Source: Corylus avellana (lineage: Eukaryota > Streptophyta > Magnoliopsida > Fagales > Betulaceae). Taken from it: 64,000 nt of DNA. Position 1 is the first letter of the stretch; every line of letters begins with the position of its first letter. The stretch covers positions 2,363,801 to 2,427,800 of the forward strand of contig NC_081549.1 in the NCBI RefSeq assembly GCF_901000735.1, read 5' to 3'. Made by a program: the position numbers and the translations under genes. The notes below the pieces were generated by a model that saw nothing but the letters and a program-made list of their open reading frames with translations, made no database searches and was not told where the DNA came from. Shown one piece after another: positions 1 through 10,362 of this stretch.

Positions 1-39
1 AATATATATATATAGAGCTGCTTAGGTCTAAGAGATTAC

Positions 40-585
40 CTGCCAACAATTGCAGAAAGGATTTCATGGTTGGATTTGATGAGGCTATCAGAGTCTGGAT
101 ATGAATGCTCGCTATCAGAGTCTGGATATGAATGCTCACCCATGTACACGATATAGTGCTTGAACATATAACAATGTATATATAAATCAATATAGTCAGT
201 GTCATAACTCATAACATGTTATTTTCATTTTCAAATCGCAGGCGTTTTTTAAAGATTAAACTATGATTTTAAAGGTCAAATCACGATTTTACTAAACGTT
301 TTACTGTGTTTTTAAACCTGTGTACATTTTGAAACTGCAAATGCGAACAACAGACACTAAGTCAAGTAAAGAAGAAGAACATAACGTACAATATAATTTT
401 TTGTCATCAAATCAAAATTGTTTGTTTCATTTTAGATAAATCAAGCGATTAAAATCAGTACTAAAAGCTAGACGATGATCATGGAGAGTGCATTAATAAA
501 CCTTGTGAGTTGCATTAGATCCATGAGCTGTTGAAGCTGCAAGTATGGCAAATGAAAGAAAGACGATAAAGCTAGAAAGTTTCAT
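40..585 (-). CDS. Subtilisin-like serine protease, N-terminal exons (partial)
   Basis: This is the 5' part of a secreted plant subtilase gene; the catalytic domain lies beyond the left edge. Exon 1 (585..502, 28 codons) encodes a signal peptide: MKLSS, then a hydrophobic core and an Ala/Ser-rich cleavage region. It ends AAG|GT. Exon 2 (158..40, 119 nt, phase 2 at its end) follows an AG acceptor and reads HYIVYMGEH..., then SNHEILSAIVG. This is the start of the inhibitor I9 propeptide, which folds and then inhibits the protease until autocleavage; the family pattern is VYIVYMGE...HHEML. Seen: signal peptide, phase-0 intron of 343 bp, I9 motif. Known: plant subtilases are secreted to the apoplast and process peptides. 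Inferred: subtilase, as only the prodomain is visible. Odd: a 9-codon block (EHSYPDSDS) occurs twice in a row in exon 2, from an exact 27-bp duplication. Confidence 0.85.
84..137 (-). repeat. Exact 27-bp tandem duplication within subtilase exon 2
   Basis: Positions 84-110 and 111-137 are identical 27-bp units in direct tandem. The length is a multiple of three, so the reading frame of the I9 prodomain is kept and nine residues (EHSYPDSDS) are repeated. Identity of the two units suggests a recent event. Confidence 0.95.
230..350. repeat. Dispersed AT-rich repeat in subtilase intron 1
   Basis: This part of intron 1 is built of short motifs such as 'gattttaaa' and 'caaatcacgattt'. Similar motif strings recur at 1165-1300 and 2645-2800. 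It is probably a fragment of a dispersed non-autonomous element; no ends could be fixed. Confidence 0.4.
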
Positions 586-655
586 CTTCCCCACTCAAGC
601 TCATATACCACACTTCCTCAACTGACTGCAAAGGTATATATATACTAGAATCTCA

Positions 656-843
656 CTATTCGAAGGGAAATACTAGGTATTTTTCTAGTATTTTCTCAAC
701 TGTGATGTAGCTTTTTAAATTACTGTTGAATTTGAAATTATCATTATTGACTTTTAATCTATTGGTGATTTTAAAAGCCACATTACAGTTGGGAGGACAC
801 CAGAAAAACACTAGAATAACACCAAGCATTTCCCCTATTCGAA
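656..843. mobile_element. MITE with 9-bp target duplication (Mutator-like)
   Basis: The element spans 665-834 (170 bp) and is flanked by the 9-bp direct repeat ctattcgaa at 656-664 and 835-843. Its ends are inverted repeats: gggaaatac..agg..t at the left and the reverse complement of gggaaatgcttggtgtt at the right, with homology continuing about 60 bp inwards. A 9-bp duplication points to Mutator-like transposition. The paralogous segment at about 2,262 has an empty site (ctatccgaa once). A diverged relative lies at 45502-45662. No coding capacity. Confidence 0.8.
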
Positions 844-913
844 TATGGGGAGATGCAGTTGAACTATCCTAATAATACTAAAACACTTAAAAAGAAAACA
901 AGATAAACTAAAC

Positions 914-1086
914 GGGAAGTGCTAGGAAGCTAAACAAATGAATCCAGAAAAATTTTCAAATTGACGTGGCAAACCGTGAGTGGTAGACAAGGAAGAGAGA
1001 ATTGCATTTTTTTAATTAAAAAACCCTTGCCACGTTAGTTTGAAAATTTTTCTAGATTGATTTGTTTGGCTCCCTAGCACTTCTCT
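914..1086. mobile_element. Foldback MITE with about 60-bp inverted arms
   Basis: The left arm (gggaagtgctaggaagc, then aaacaaatgaatcc and the block ending gacgtggcaa) matches the reverse complement of the right arm ending ccctagcacttctc. Almost the whole element can fold on itself. A possible short target duplication, taaac, flanks it; it is too short to assign a superfamily. The related segment near 2,345 lacks it. Confidence 0.65.
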
Positions 1087-1839
1087 AAACTATATCATAT
1101 CAAATACAGATTCTGTATATTTTCAAATCACAATTGTTAAACTCTAAACAATATATTTAGAGTGTGTTTGGCTGCAAATCCAAAGTGCAATTTTAAATCA
1201 AATCGCGAAAAATGTAACATTTGGAAGTGTACTTTTAAAAGAGTATGATTTTAAATGTTAAACTGCGATTTTAAAGCCAATTTTTGCAAAACGTTTTTAA
1301 TGGCATGTTTGGGTTAGTTCATCTTAGCCATTCTCAATTTTTTTTTAATAAATACACAACAAGCTTGTATGATGATTACTTACAAAAAAAAAAAAAAAAA
1401 ATGAAAGTGATGAGTAGAACATCTCTGATTGGTTCCTACTTTAAAGAGTTCATTCCCTCATTCCCTCTTTGTGTTCTTGTTAGCACATATACTTTAAGGT
1501 GAAAAATGTTTGTTTTCATTCTTTGTCTATTTGTATAAAAGAGATGTGCAAATTTACTATTCATTATTAAATATGTAGGACTCACATGTGGGTCTCACAA
1601 ATTTAATTGTGAATTTGTAAAAAAAAAAATGGATAAGATTCAAGAGGAGACTTCATTAAATAGGTTCCTAAATAAGTTATTTAGTTGCCACTTTTTTTTT
1701 AAAAAAAAAAATTCACGTTCAAGATGAGTCGTATATGTACAAGACTATATAGTGCGACTCTAATTTGACTCATCTAATTAAATGGGCTAGACTAGAGGTG
1801 GTAAAACAGGTTAGCAGGTTGACCCGTTTACAACTCACC

Positions 1840-1970
1840 CCAGACCAGCCAGTTTGGGGTGGCTTCATGGCCCTTGGAGGTGGTCCGGCCACGAGGACCG
1901 GTCTGGGGTGGCCGAAGCCAAGCCACCCCAGGGCCCTTGGGGGTGGTCCGGCCATCCCAGGGGCCAAACA
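1840..1970. repeat. GC-rich 'GGGGTGGYC' repeat block
   Basis: A conspicuously GC-rich island in AT-rich DNA, made of partly palindromic copies of 'ggggtggccg' and 'cggccac'. Related blocks occur at 17505-17572, 30140-30215 and 49525-49595. The open frames crossing it on both strands follow from its base composition and are not taken as genes. Confidence 0.6.
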
Positions 1971-2144
1971 TATATATATATTATTAATTAATTTATTATT
2001 ATTTTTTAATCTAAAATATTATTTTTTTATTATTTTTTTTGTAGTGGGCCACGTGTCCTATTTGTGGCTGTAGAATTTCTAAGAAGAAATTTCAGGCATA
2101 AACTAAATATTTTTTAACTCATTATGGACTGAAGAAGATTTTGT

Positions 2145-3150
2145 TCCTACACCACACTTCCTCAAGGCGATGCAGACAATTGAACAAAGAAAAAAAAAAT
2201 CATAAAGAAAAAAAGAAAACACTATATATATATATATATATACGACTAGAATCTCTCTATCCGAATAGCGGAATATGGAGATGTAGAGTGGAACTATCCT
2301 AATAATATTTGACATCTAATACTACTAAAACACTTAAAAAGAAAACTGACAAAGATTCTTAATATCAAATATAGTATATTTTTAAACTTCAAACGATTGC
2401 GTTTGGCGCTTCAATTTTACATATTAAGGGCATGTTTGAGATTACATTTGAGGAGTCTAAAAGTGTTTTTAACACTCAAAAAGTCTGTTCGAAAAAAAAA
2501 ATACTCGTTTAGTAAAAAAATTAAAAGCGTTTTCAAAGGTTCAAAAAGCCTAAAAAATGGTCAAAAAACATTTTTGACAAAAACTTAAAAATGAAGCTTT
2601 TGCCCAAAAGTTCTTTTTGACTTAAAAGCTCAGACATGCTCTAAAAGTAAGATTTTAAACCAAATCACAAAAAATGTATAGCTTAGGAATGTATTTTTAA
2701 AAATGTATGATTTTAAAAGTTAACAGTAATTTAAAAACCAAATTTTACTAAAGCATAACTGTATTTTTAAAAATCTCACGTTTGAATATCACTATTTTCA
2801 GATGGCATGTTTTTGAAATTGCAAATTCAATCAAACCCTAGCCTTAATAAAGAATTTGCATAATTAATTAGCTTTCTGAGATATGTTCCTCAATAAGGTA
2901 TTTGCTACTTTCTTTTTTCTTTTTTCTTTTTTAATTTGCATCCTCTCTCCCTTCTATTTTAGTAGCATAGCTCTTTATAATTATGTGCACTTTGCTCTTT
3001 ATGATTATATTTTTTTGTCTTTAGCTTTATGTTTGTAAGAGTGACAATTCGGGATTGTGTATCACGTCTGAGTTGTGTTGAAGCATGTATAAAAGATTAT
3101 ATATATGTGAATTTTAATTTGACTAATTTAATTAAATAGATAAGACTGTT
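2145..3150. repeat. Paralogous segment B, coding part lost
   Basis: Diverged direct copy of 597-1790. At the point where copy A runs into the subtilase signal-peptide exon, copy B has no matching exon, so only the promoter side survives. It contains a (TA)n run at about 2224-2241 and a hAT-like MITE at 2428-2642. From 3,150 to 3,470 I see homopolymer-rich DNA only. Confidence 0.6.
2428..2642. mobile_element. hAT-like MITE ('gggcatgttt' ends)
   Basis: Starts 'gggcatgtttgag' and ends with its imperfect inverse 'cagacatgctct'. The interior contains arms of 'ttaaaagcgtttt' and 'cttaaaagc' that can pair. Close relatives lie at 6284-6521 and 59657-59981. Such gggc(c/a)tgtttgg-ended elements are usually classed as non-autonomous hAT elements; target duplications are not clear here. 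Confidence 0.5.
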
Positions 3151-3711
3151 CAATCATAACTCATTAATTTTATGCCGAATTCTAAAGTCATATAAAAATT
3201 GCCCGCCCGACTAGTTTTATTAGTATAAAGGAAAAACTTCGCTTACACTCCCGAAATATAAGCGATTTTGCAATCATAGCTTTAAAGTTTAACAATTTGC
3301 AATATTACGTTTCATTCTCTCTTTTTTCTTCTTCTTTTTTTTTTTTCTTTTTTTTTGGGTTAAGATGCCCAAAATGCTACCATTTTTTTTTTTTTTTCTA
3401 AAAAAAAAGGTAAAAATTATAGCATTATTTATTTATTTTTTGAATTCAATATAGAGACTTCTCTTCAACAGTAAACGTTCTGATATAAAGATCAGATGAA
3501 GTTCAATTCTTTAGATTAGACAAAAGTGTTTGAAGGTACAGATAGCATTTTTCAATTTTCTGTTTTGATAAAGGAAATAGAGACAGCAGTTGATTGATTA
3601 ATTCACGTGTTGCCACCACCACTTCCACACGACGCTCTCTCACTCTCTCTCTACTCTCTCAACTGTCTCTGTAATCTCTATAAGTTGAAGCAGCTTCCTT
3701 TGGTTCTCACT

Positions 3712-5733
3712 ATGGGCGGAAAAAGAAGAGGAAGCTGAAATCGTAAGATTTTTATTTTTTGGATTTAATATTTTGCATAAATTCAAATTGAATTGTGATC
3801 ATTTTTTTTCTTCTTCTCCCTTTTGAACACTCTACTTGCTTGTAGTTAAGTATGAGCAACATGATGTTAGGGTTTCAAGGGATCAGTTTGAGGTTTATGT
3901 GGGGATACGTACCCAATGTGTTTTTACAACAATTATAAGTCTGAATTGTTGAAAAATTGGGGTAAAGTTAAAAACTTTTGATGGTTTTATCAAATGGGTC
4001 TTAATCTGTGGCTATAAATGGTTCTAGGGTTTGCAGATTAGATCAAATTAATCTGTGGCTATATTAAGGAAATAGGTTTTTTAGGTTTTAGTCCAATCTA
4101 GCTACAAGTGTTTTATTTTGGATAAGAAATGAAGGGCCTATCAAAAATTAAAAAGAAAAAAAATAAAGGGGCAAGTTCTAATTATGTAGATAGCTTTGAA
4201 ATATTAATAGCAATTTACAAGCCCTTCAAGGGTGGTTGTCGATTGATTGTATTTCCAAGCTTTTGTTGTTGGAGATCCAATCTGCTAGTTTATCTACAGA
4301 TCATTGACTTCCTTTTTACTCTCTCTTTGGTGTGTGTTTGTGTGGGTTTTTTTTTTTTTTGTGTGGGGGGCTTTGGCCCTGGTGGAGGCCATACTACATC
4401 AAATCAAATCAAATCAATTCTGGATCATTAATAAGAAATGAGATTCAGATATGGACATAATGTGGAATTTTTGGGTCTTTAGCTTCATCAAAAAAAGTAT
4501 TTTAAGATTTTTACTGGATTTCCAAGCTGTGTCTTGCATTACATTTTTTTTTTGTCTGTTGTTCACTACAGCATTTCGAGCTCATTAATTGGTTTTATCG
4601 AACTGTTTTATGCTGTAACTTACCAGGATTTTATGTATAGGTTAGCTGAAATTGTCACTAAAAACAAGAGAATGACCATGAAAGAGAAGAAAGAGAAATT
4701 GGAGCTGAGTTGGTCTGACCTTCCTATAGAACTCTTGGAATTGATTATATCCCGTCTACCCCTAGACGACAATGTCCATGCCTCTGTTGTTTGCAAGAGC
4801 TGGCACTCAGCTGCAATCTCTGTCCGGGTAGTAAATCAATCACCATGGCTTATGTACTTTTATTCTGGTAACTTGTATATATTTTATGACCCATTACTAT
4901 GCAAGACGCATTCCATTATACTGCCCGAGTTGAATGGGTGTAGGGTTCGCTACTCTAAAGATGGCTGGTTGTTGGTATACAGACCCATATCTCATTGCTT
5001 GTTCTTCTTTAATCCCTTCACTCGCGAAGAGATTAATCTGCCCAGCTTTCGGTTGAATCTTGCTGTTGTTGCCTTTTCTTGTGCCCCAACATCTACCAAC
5101 TGCATAATTCTTGCAGTTAAGCAAGTGGGTCATCAAATTGTTGCTATTAGCACTTGCCATCCAGGGGCAACAGAATGGGTTACTGTTACTTTCCGGCATC
5201 ATTTGCCCATTTCCTCGTTTGTTAATAAGTTTGTTTTCTGCGATGAACTTTTCTATTGTCTGGGTTTCAATGATGGCCTAGGGTTCTTCGACCCACTGCA
5301 ACGTACTTGGAATGTTCTTGCTGTGCTTCCACCGGAATTATCTGGGAAATTGTCGATAGGTTGGTTGAAGGGCAGGTACATGACGGTGCATAAAGGGGAA
5401 CTATTACTTATTTATGCTCGTTCTGGAAGTGCAAACCCCATTATGTTTAAGCTGAATCGGACACGCATGATATGGGAAGAGGTAAAAACCCTTGATGGAT
5501 TCACACTCTTTGCAAGTTCCTTGTCATCTCATTTAAGAATGGACATTCCTGGAGGGATGAGAAACAGTATCTACTTCCCCAAAGTTTGTTTACATGGAAA
5601 GCATTGCATATCATACTCCTTCGACAATTGTAGAGACTATCCGTGTAATCAGTGTCATGACTTGGGAGATCATTACGATCCTCCTGAAAATATCTGGATT
5701 GATCCGCCCCAAGACTTCACAGGCTTCACCTGA
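3712..5733 (+). CDS. F-box/DUF295 protein, cluster copy 1 (first exon frameshifted)
   Basis: Exon 2 starts after the acceptor at 4639-4640 and runs to the stop at 5733. It encodes an F-box (WSDLPIELLELIISRLPLDD) and then a long DUF295/beta-propeller-like region with FFFNPFTREEINLP and an IWIDPPQDF tail. F-box proteins bind SKP1 and present targets to an SCF ubiquitin ligase; the target is unknown. Copies 2 and 3 have a first exon of 29 and 32 nt that joins in frame. Here the homologous exon (3712-3742) is 31 nt: one base is missing in its A-run, the frame meets TGA after eight codons, and it cannot join exon 2 in frame. The likely usable start is ATG 4672 (353 residues), which keeps the F-box but drops the basic leader. 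It is therefore either a gene with an altered start or an early pseudogene; the long open exon favours the former. Confidence 0.8.
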
Positions 5734-6283
5734 AGAAATCTTGTTGCACAAGTATGATCTAAATGAGCATTTAGAAATTTTTTTATTAAAAATGTTTACT
5801 TCTTACTGCATTGGATGGAATGCTATATTGCTATATATTTATTTCTCTCTAAGTAGTTGCCCACAAAGTGACTTTGTTATTCTTCTAGAAGAACTAATGT
5901 TGGACTTCTGTTTTCTTTTATCACTAGTGTCTGTCGGCTGTAAAATGCTGATATATATGGCTGAACTAATGATGTTGATAGACAACAAGAATAAAGTTTG
6001 GACGACATCAAACTTTTCTGTTAAATCTTCAAGGCTCTGCTTAGTGTAATCAATAGCCAAAATCAGCACCCAAGCTCTTCAACAACTCCAGTTTTCCGGT
6101 GCTTGAAGTGGCTGCAACTCTTGAAGCACCGATTGCTTGTTTTGCTAGCTGCATCAACTTGAAAAGAAAAAAAAAGAAAATAGAGAAGTAGGATATGCCT
6201 TTGTATGCATTCAAAAGCTACGAGAACAGTGTCTCATTCTATTAATTTGACATCCAGGATAGCTTTTATTCTATTTTCCTTAA

Positions 6284-6521
6284 GGGCATGTTTGGGAGTG
6301 TGATAAAGAGCTTAAAAAGTACTGTTAGTACTTAAAAAGCTGTGTTATGTTAAACGAAAACTAGCATGTTTGGTAAAAAAATTTGAAAGTATTTTTTTGA
6401 CTTTTTTTATTTTAAAAATGGTCAAAATATACTTTTGGTAAAAAATTAAAAATAAAACTTTTGTCAAAAAACATTTTTTAACTTAAAAACTTTTTTTCAA
6501 ATACAGTCTCAAACAAGCCAT
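6284..6521. mobile_element. hAT-like MITE between F-box copies 1 and 2
   Basis: Begins 'gggcatgtttggga' and ends 'tctcaaacaagcc', an imperfect inverted repeat. The interior is rich in 'cttaaaaa' and 'tttttgac' motifs shared with the elements at 2428 and 59657. The rest of 5734-7141 holds the 3'UTR of copy 1 (similar among copies), a 20-bp A run near 6652, and the promoter of copy 2. Confidence 0.5.
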
Positions 6522-7141
6522 AATCTACTAAAGGTATTTTACCATTTCTATACGATACATATGATTGAAAGAATTCTCTTCAAATAATAATAATAATAAT
6601 TAAAAAAAATGTCCTTGGTTTTCGCATCAAAAACCAATTTCCCAATCATACCAAAAAAAAAAAAAAAAAAAAACCAATTTCCCAATTCAAATAGAACCAT
6701 AACTAATTGTCTAACCGATACAAATTAACCAAAGGGTTAAGCTTTGAAACAATCCCTCCACACAAACAGTGAAAAAACAGTTCCGGGTCTGCTTCGACGA
6801 ATACCCATTTCAACATCCGGCCCAATCCCAAATGGGTCTCTCTAAACTAGCATTTCCTGCCAAAATCCATACAGAAATGGAAGAATAAATCACAGAAAAT
6901 CGAAGGTGTAAACCATTAGGGCTCGAAAACATTTCGTTTCATATTTCTGAAAATGGATGCAAACTGCTGTTAAAAAGGTGCGTGACTGATTCTGTAGAAA
7001 AGGAAAGAATTCCAGCAATTAACATAGCAAAGCAATTTGCTTGATAACTCGTTCTCCGATTACTCTCTTCCTCTACTCTCTGGACTTTGGCTTTATACAG
7101 AGACTCTGCCCAAGTGGAAGCAGCTTCGTTTAGTTATCACT

Positions 7142-9301
7142 ATGGCCGGAAAAAAGAGGAAGCTGAAATCGTAAGATTTTTATTTTTTGGATTTAATAAT
7201 TTGCATAAGTTCAAGTTGAATTGTACTTGCTTTTGAACATTTTACTTGCTTCTTGTTAAGGATGAGAAACATAATGTTAGGGATTAAGGGATCAGTTTGA
7301 GGTTTATGTGGGGATACGTATCCAATGTCTTTTTACAACAATTATAAGTCTGAATTGCTCAAATTTGGAGTGAAGGCAGAAACTTTTGATGGGTTTATCA
7401 AATGTGTCTTAATCTGTGGCTATAAATGGTTCTGGGGTTTTGCAGATTAGATCAAACTAAGGTTTGTGATGGATGCGAATGTGCTTTACAATAATCGTGA
7501 GTTTTAGTCTTGAAATTCAGAGTCGAATCGAAAACTTTGGTGGGTTTTTTCATATGGGTTAATCTGTGGCTATATTAAGGAAATAGGTTCTTAGGTTTTA
7601 GTCCAATCTAGCTACAAGTGTTTTATTTTGGATAAGAAATGAAGGGCCTATCAAAAATTAAAAAGAAGAAAAATAAAGGGGCAAGTTCTAACTATGTAGA
7701 TAGCTTTGAAAAATTGAATGCAATTTACAAGCCCTTCAAGGGTGGTTGTCGATTGATTGTATTTCAAGCTTTTGTTGTTGGAGATCCAATCTGCTAGTTG
7801 TGTCTCCAGATCATTGATTTCCTTTTTACTCTCTCTTCGGTGTGTGTGTGTGTGGCTCTTTTTCTTTTTTCTTTTTTTTGGATGGGGGGGCTGGCTCTGG
7901 TTTAGGCCATAAAATCTGGATCACTAATAAGAAATGAGACTCAGATATGGACATAATGTGTAATTTTGGGGCTTCTGTAACTATTTGCAATCTGAGCACT
8001 ATTGGTCTTTAGTTTTAGCATTTTAAGATTTTTACTGTAGTTCCAAGCTCTGTCTTGTGTTACATTTCTTTTAGCTTTCTGTTGTTCACTATGGCATTCT
8101 GAGCTCATTATTTGACTGTCTTATACTAGAACTTACTGGGGGTTTTATGTATAGGTTAGCTGAAACGGTGACTGAGAACAAAAGCATGACCATGAAAGAG
8201 AAGAAAGAGAAATTGGAGCTGCAGGGTTGGTCTGACCTTCCTACAGAACTCTTAGAATCGATTACATCCAGTCTAACCCTAGACGACAATGTCCGTGCCT
8301 CCGTTGTTTGCAAGAGATGGCACTCAGTTGCAATCTCTGTCCGGGTAGTAAATCGATCACCATGGCTTATGTACTTCCCAAACTGTGCTAACTCGCATGA
8401 ATGTGTTGACCCATCAATACGCAAGAAAGGTAACTTGTATGAATTTTATGACCCATCACTACGCAAGACACATTTCATTGTGCTGCCTGAGATGAATGGG
8501 TGTAGGGTTTGCTACACTAAAGATGGCTGGTTGTTGCTATACAAACCCAGGTCTCATCAGTTGTTCTTCTTGAATCCCTTTACTCGCGAAGTGATTAAAC
8601 TGCCTACATTTGAGTTGAATCTTCATGTTGTTGCCTTCTCTTGTGCCCCAACATCTACCAGCTGCATGCTTCTTACAGTTAAGGACATTGGTCCACAAAC
8701 TGTTGCTGTTAGCACTTGCCATCCTGGTGCATCAGAGTGGGTTACTGTTAATTACCAACATCATTTGCCCTTTCCCTTTTATATTGGTATTATGAATAAG
8801 TTTGTTTTCTGCAATGGACTTTTCTTTTGTCTGAGTTCCAATGATTGGCTAGGGGTCTTTGACCCACTGGAACGTACTTGGAATGTTCTTGCTGTGCCTC
8901 CACCCAAATGCACCGGGAAATTGTTGAAAGATTGGTGGAAGGGCAAGTACATGACGGAGCATAGAGGGAAAATATTACTTATTTATGCTTGTTCTAGAAT
9001 AGCAAACCCCATTGTGTTTAAGCTGGATCAGAGAAACATGGTATGGGAACAGATGAAAACCCTTGATGGTGTCACTTTTTTTGCTAGTTTCTTGTCGTCT
9101 CATTCCAGAACTGACCTTTCTGGGCTGATGAAAAACAATGTTTACTTCCCCAAAGTTCGTAACCCTGGAAAGCATTGCATTTCATACTCTTTCGACAATT
9201 GTAGATACTATCCGAGTAAACAGTGTCGTGACTTGGGAGCTCATTATTCCCCTGAAAATCTCTGGATTGAACCCCCCTATGACTTCACAAGCTTCACCTG
9301 A
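7142..9301 (+). CDS. F-box/DUF295 protein, cluster copy 2
   Basis: Two exons: 7142..7170 (MAGKKRKLK plus two bases of a Ser codon) and 8155..9301, joined TC|G, giving 391 residues. The 29-nt first exon supplies a short lysine/arginine-rich leader that resembles a nuclear localisation signal. The F-box follows (WSDLPTELLESITSSLTLDD), then the DUF295-type C-terminal half with FFLNPFTREVIKLP, CHPGASEWVTV, FDPLERTWNVLAVPPP and a WIEPPYDF end. It is closest to the At1g57790-like F-box family by general recognition. Relative to copies 1 and 3 it has a 15-residue insertion after PWLMYF that partly repeats the local DPS.RK motif. SCF substrate adaptor is inferred from the F-box; the target is unknown. 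The start ATG is chosen because exon 1 and its splice site are conserved in copy 3. Confidence 0.88.
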
Positions 9302-9589
9302 ACAAATCTAGTTGCAGAAGAATGGTTTAGTTGAGCATTTAGAAATTTTTTATTCAGATGTTTAGCTGTGACTGCATTGGATGGAATGCTATATTGCTGT
9401 AAATTTCTGTATTACTAATATCCTACAAAGTGACTTTGTTTATGCTTGTAGAAGAACTAATGTTCGACTTCTGTTTTCTTTTATCATGAGTGTCTGTCAG
9501 GTGTAAAATGTTACTTGTGATTGCAGTGAGATTCGGACAGCTTGCTGTGACTGCTACAAAGTAACTTTATTCTACTATCTAATTTCTTT

Positions 9590-9607
9590 ATATATATATA
9601 TATATAT
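9590..9607. repeat. (TA)n microsatellite
   Basis: Short TA run downstream of F-box copy 2. The region 9,610-9,720 after it is pyrimidine-rich. Confidence 0.9.
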
Positions 9608-9838
9608 TTTATTGTTTTCTTCCCCTCTCTCTCTCCCTCCTTTCTTTTTCTTTCACGCGCCCCTCATCTTCTCCCCCTTTTCTTTTTTCTTCCACATCCC
9701 TCCCCCTCCTTTTAGCACAGCAACGAAAGAGAACAAAGAGAGCGAAACCAGAGGTACGGTTTGTGAGACTAAAAGAAATCCATCCCATTTTCCCTGAGTT
9801 CTGCAATTAATCGGGAGATAGAAGGAGAGAGTGAAACA

Positions 9839-9842
<4 letters not shown>

Positions 9843-9882
<40 letters not shown>
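9843..9882. repeat. (GA)n microsatellite
   Basis: About 20 GA units. The open frames across 9,609-10,213 on both strands are low-complexity products of this and the neighbouring CT-rich tracts. I see no supported gene between 9,302 and 10,360. Confidence 0.95.
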
Positions 9883-9884
<2 letters not shown>

Positions 9885-10362
9885 AAAACAGAGGTGTGGT
9901 TTGTGACCATCATCGGCATTTGGTAGGCTGGGCGACCTGTGGGTGGTGGTGAAACACTAGCACCGGTGACTTCCAAGCTTAAGATTCATGAGATTTTATT
10001 TTGGTAGTATTGATTGGTGTTGTTGATACTGGCGGAGTTTTTTTCTTGGATGGCTTTAGTAATTGTATTGAGATGGTGATTTGGTTGAATGTCTCCTCTG
10101 TGGCTGGTGAGGAAGGTGGATCCGGGAACGTGGGTGGCGGCAGAGCAGCAATGCCATTGTTGTGTGGGCAGGGGAGAGAGAAAGAGATGGAGGAAGCGAG
10201 AAAGAAAAAATAGTAAACAATTTTTTATGGTGGGAACAGTAAATAAACTCTTTACCTATTTACTTTTTATATTAGAATAAAAAACTACAAAATATCTATT
10301 ATGCTGGGAAACGAAAAAGAGCTCATAATAGTCAAATTAGACTATTATTAGAGATTTGACTA

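Larger units (their letters stand above)
597..1790. repeat. Paralogous segment A: upstream region of the subtilase gene
   Basis: This segment aligns by eye, in the same order and orientation, with 2145-3150. Shared landmarks are 'accacacttcctcaa', 'actagaatctc', 'gaactatcctaataat', 'cacttaaaaagaaaac' and, further on, a gttcct(a/c)aataag(t/g)tattt block and a 'taatttgact...aattaaat' block. It begins just upstream of the subtilase start codon, so it holds the promoter and 5'UTR of that gene. Copy A carries two MITEs (665-834 and 914-1086) missing from copy B. The remainder up to 1,790 holds poly-A/T tracts and no credible gene. Confidence 0.6.

Noticed and set aside
1765..2073. Open frames on both strands across the GC-rich block
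   Set aside because: They follow from the repeat's base composition and appear in both directions; no domain.
9609..10213. Several overlapping frames downstream of F-box copy 2
   Set aside because: They consist of GA/CT repeat products and basic low-complexity residues.
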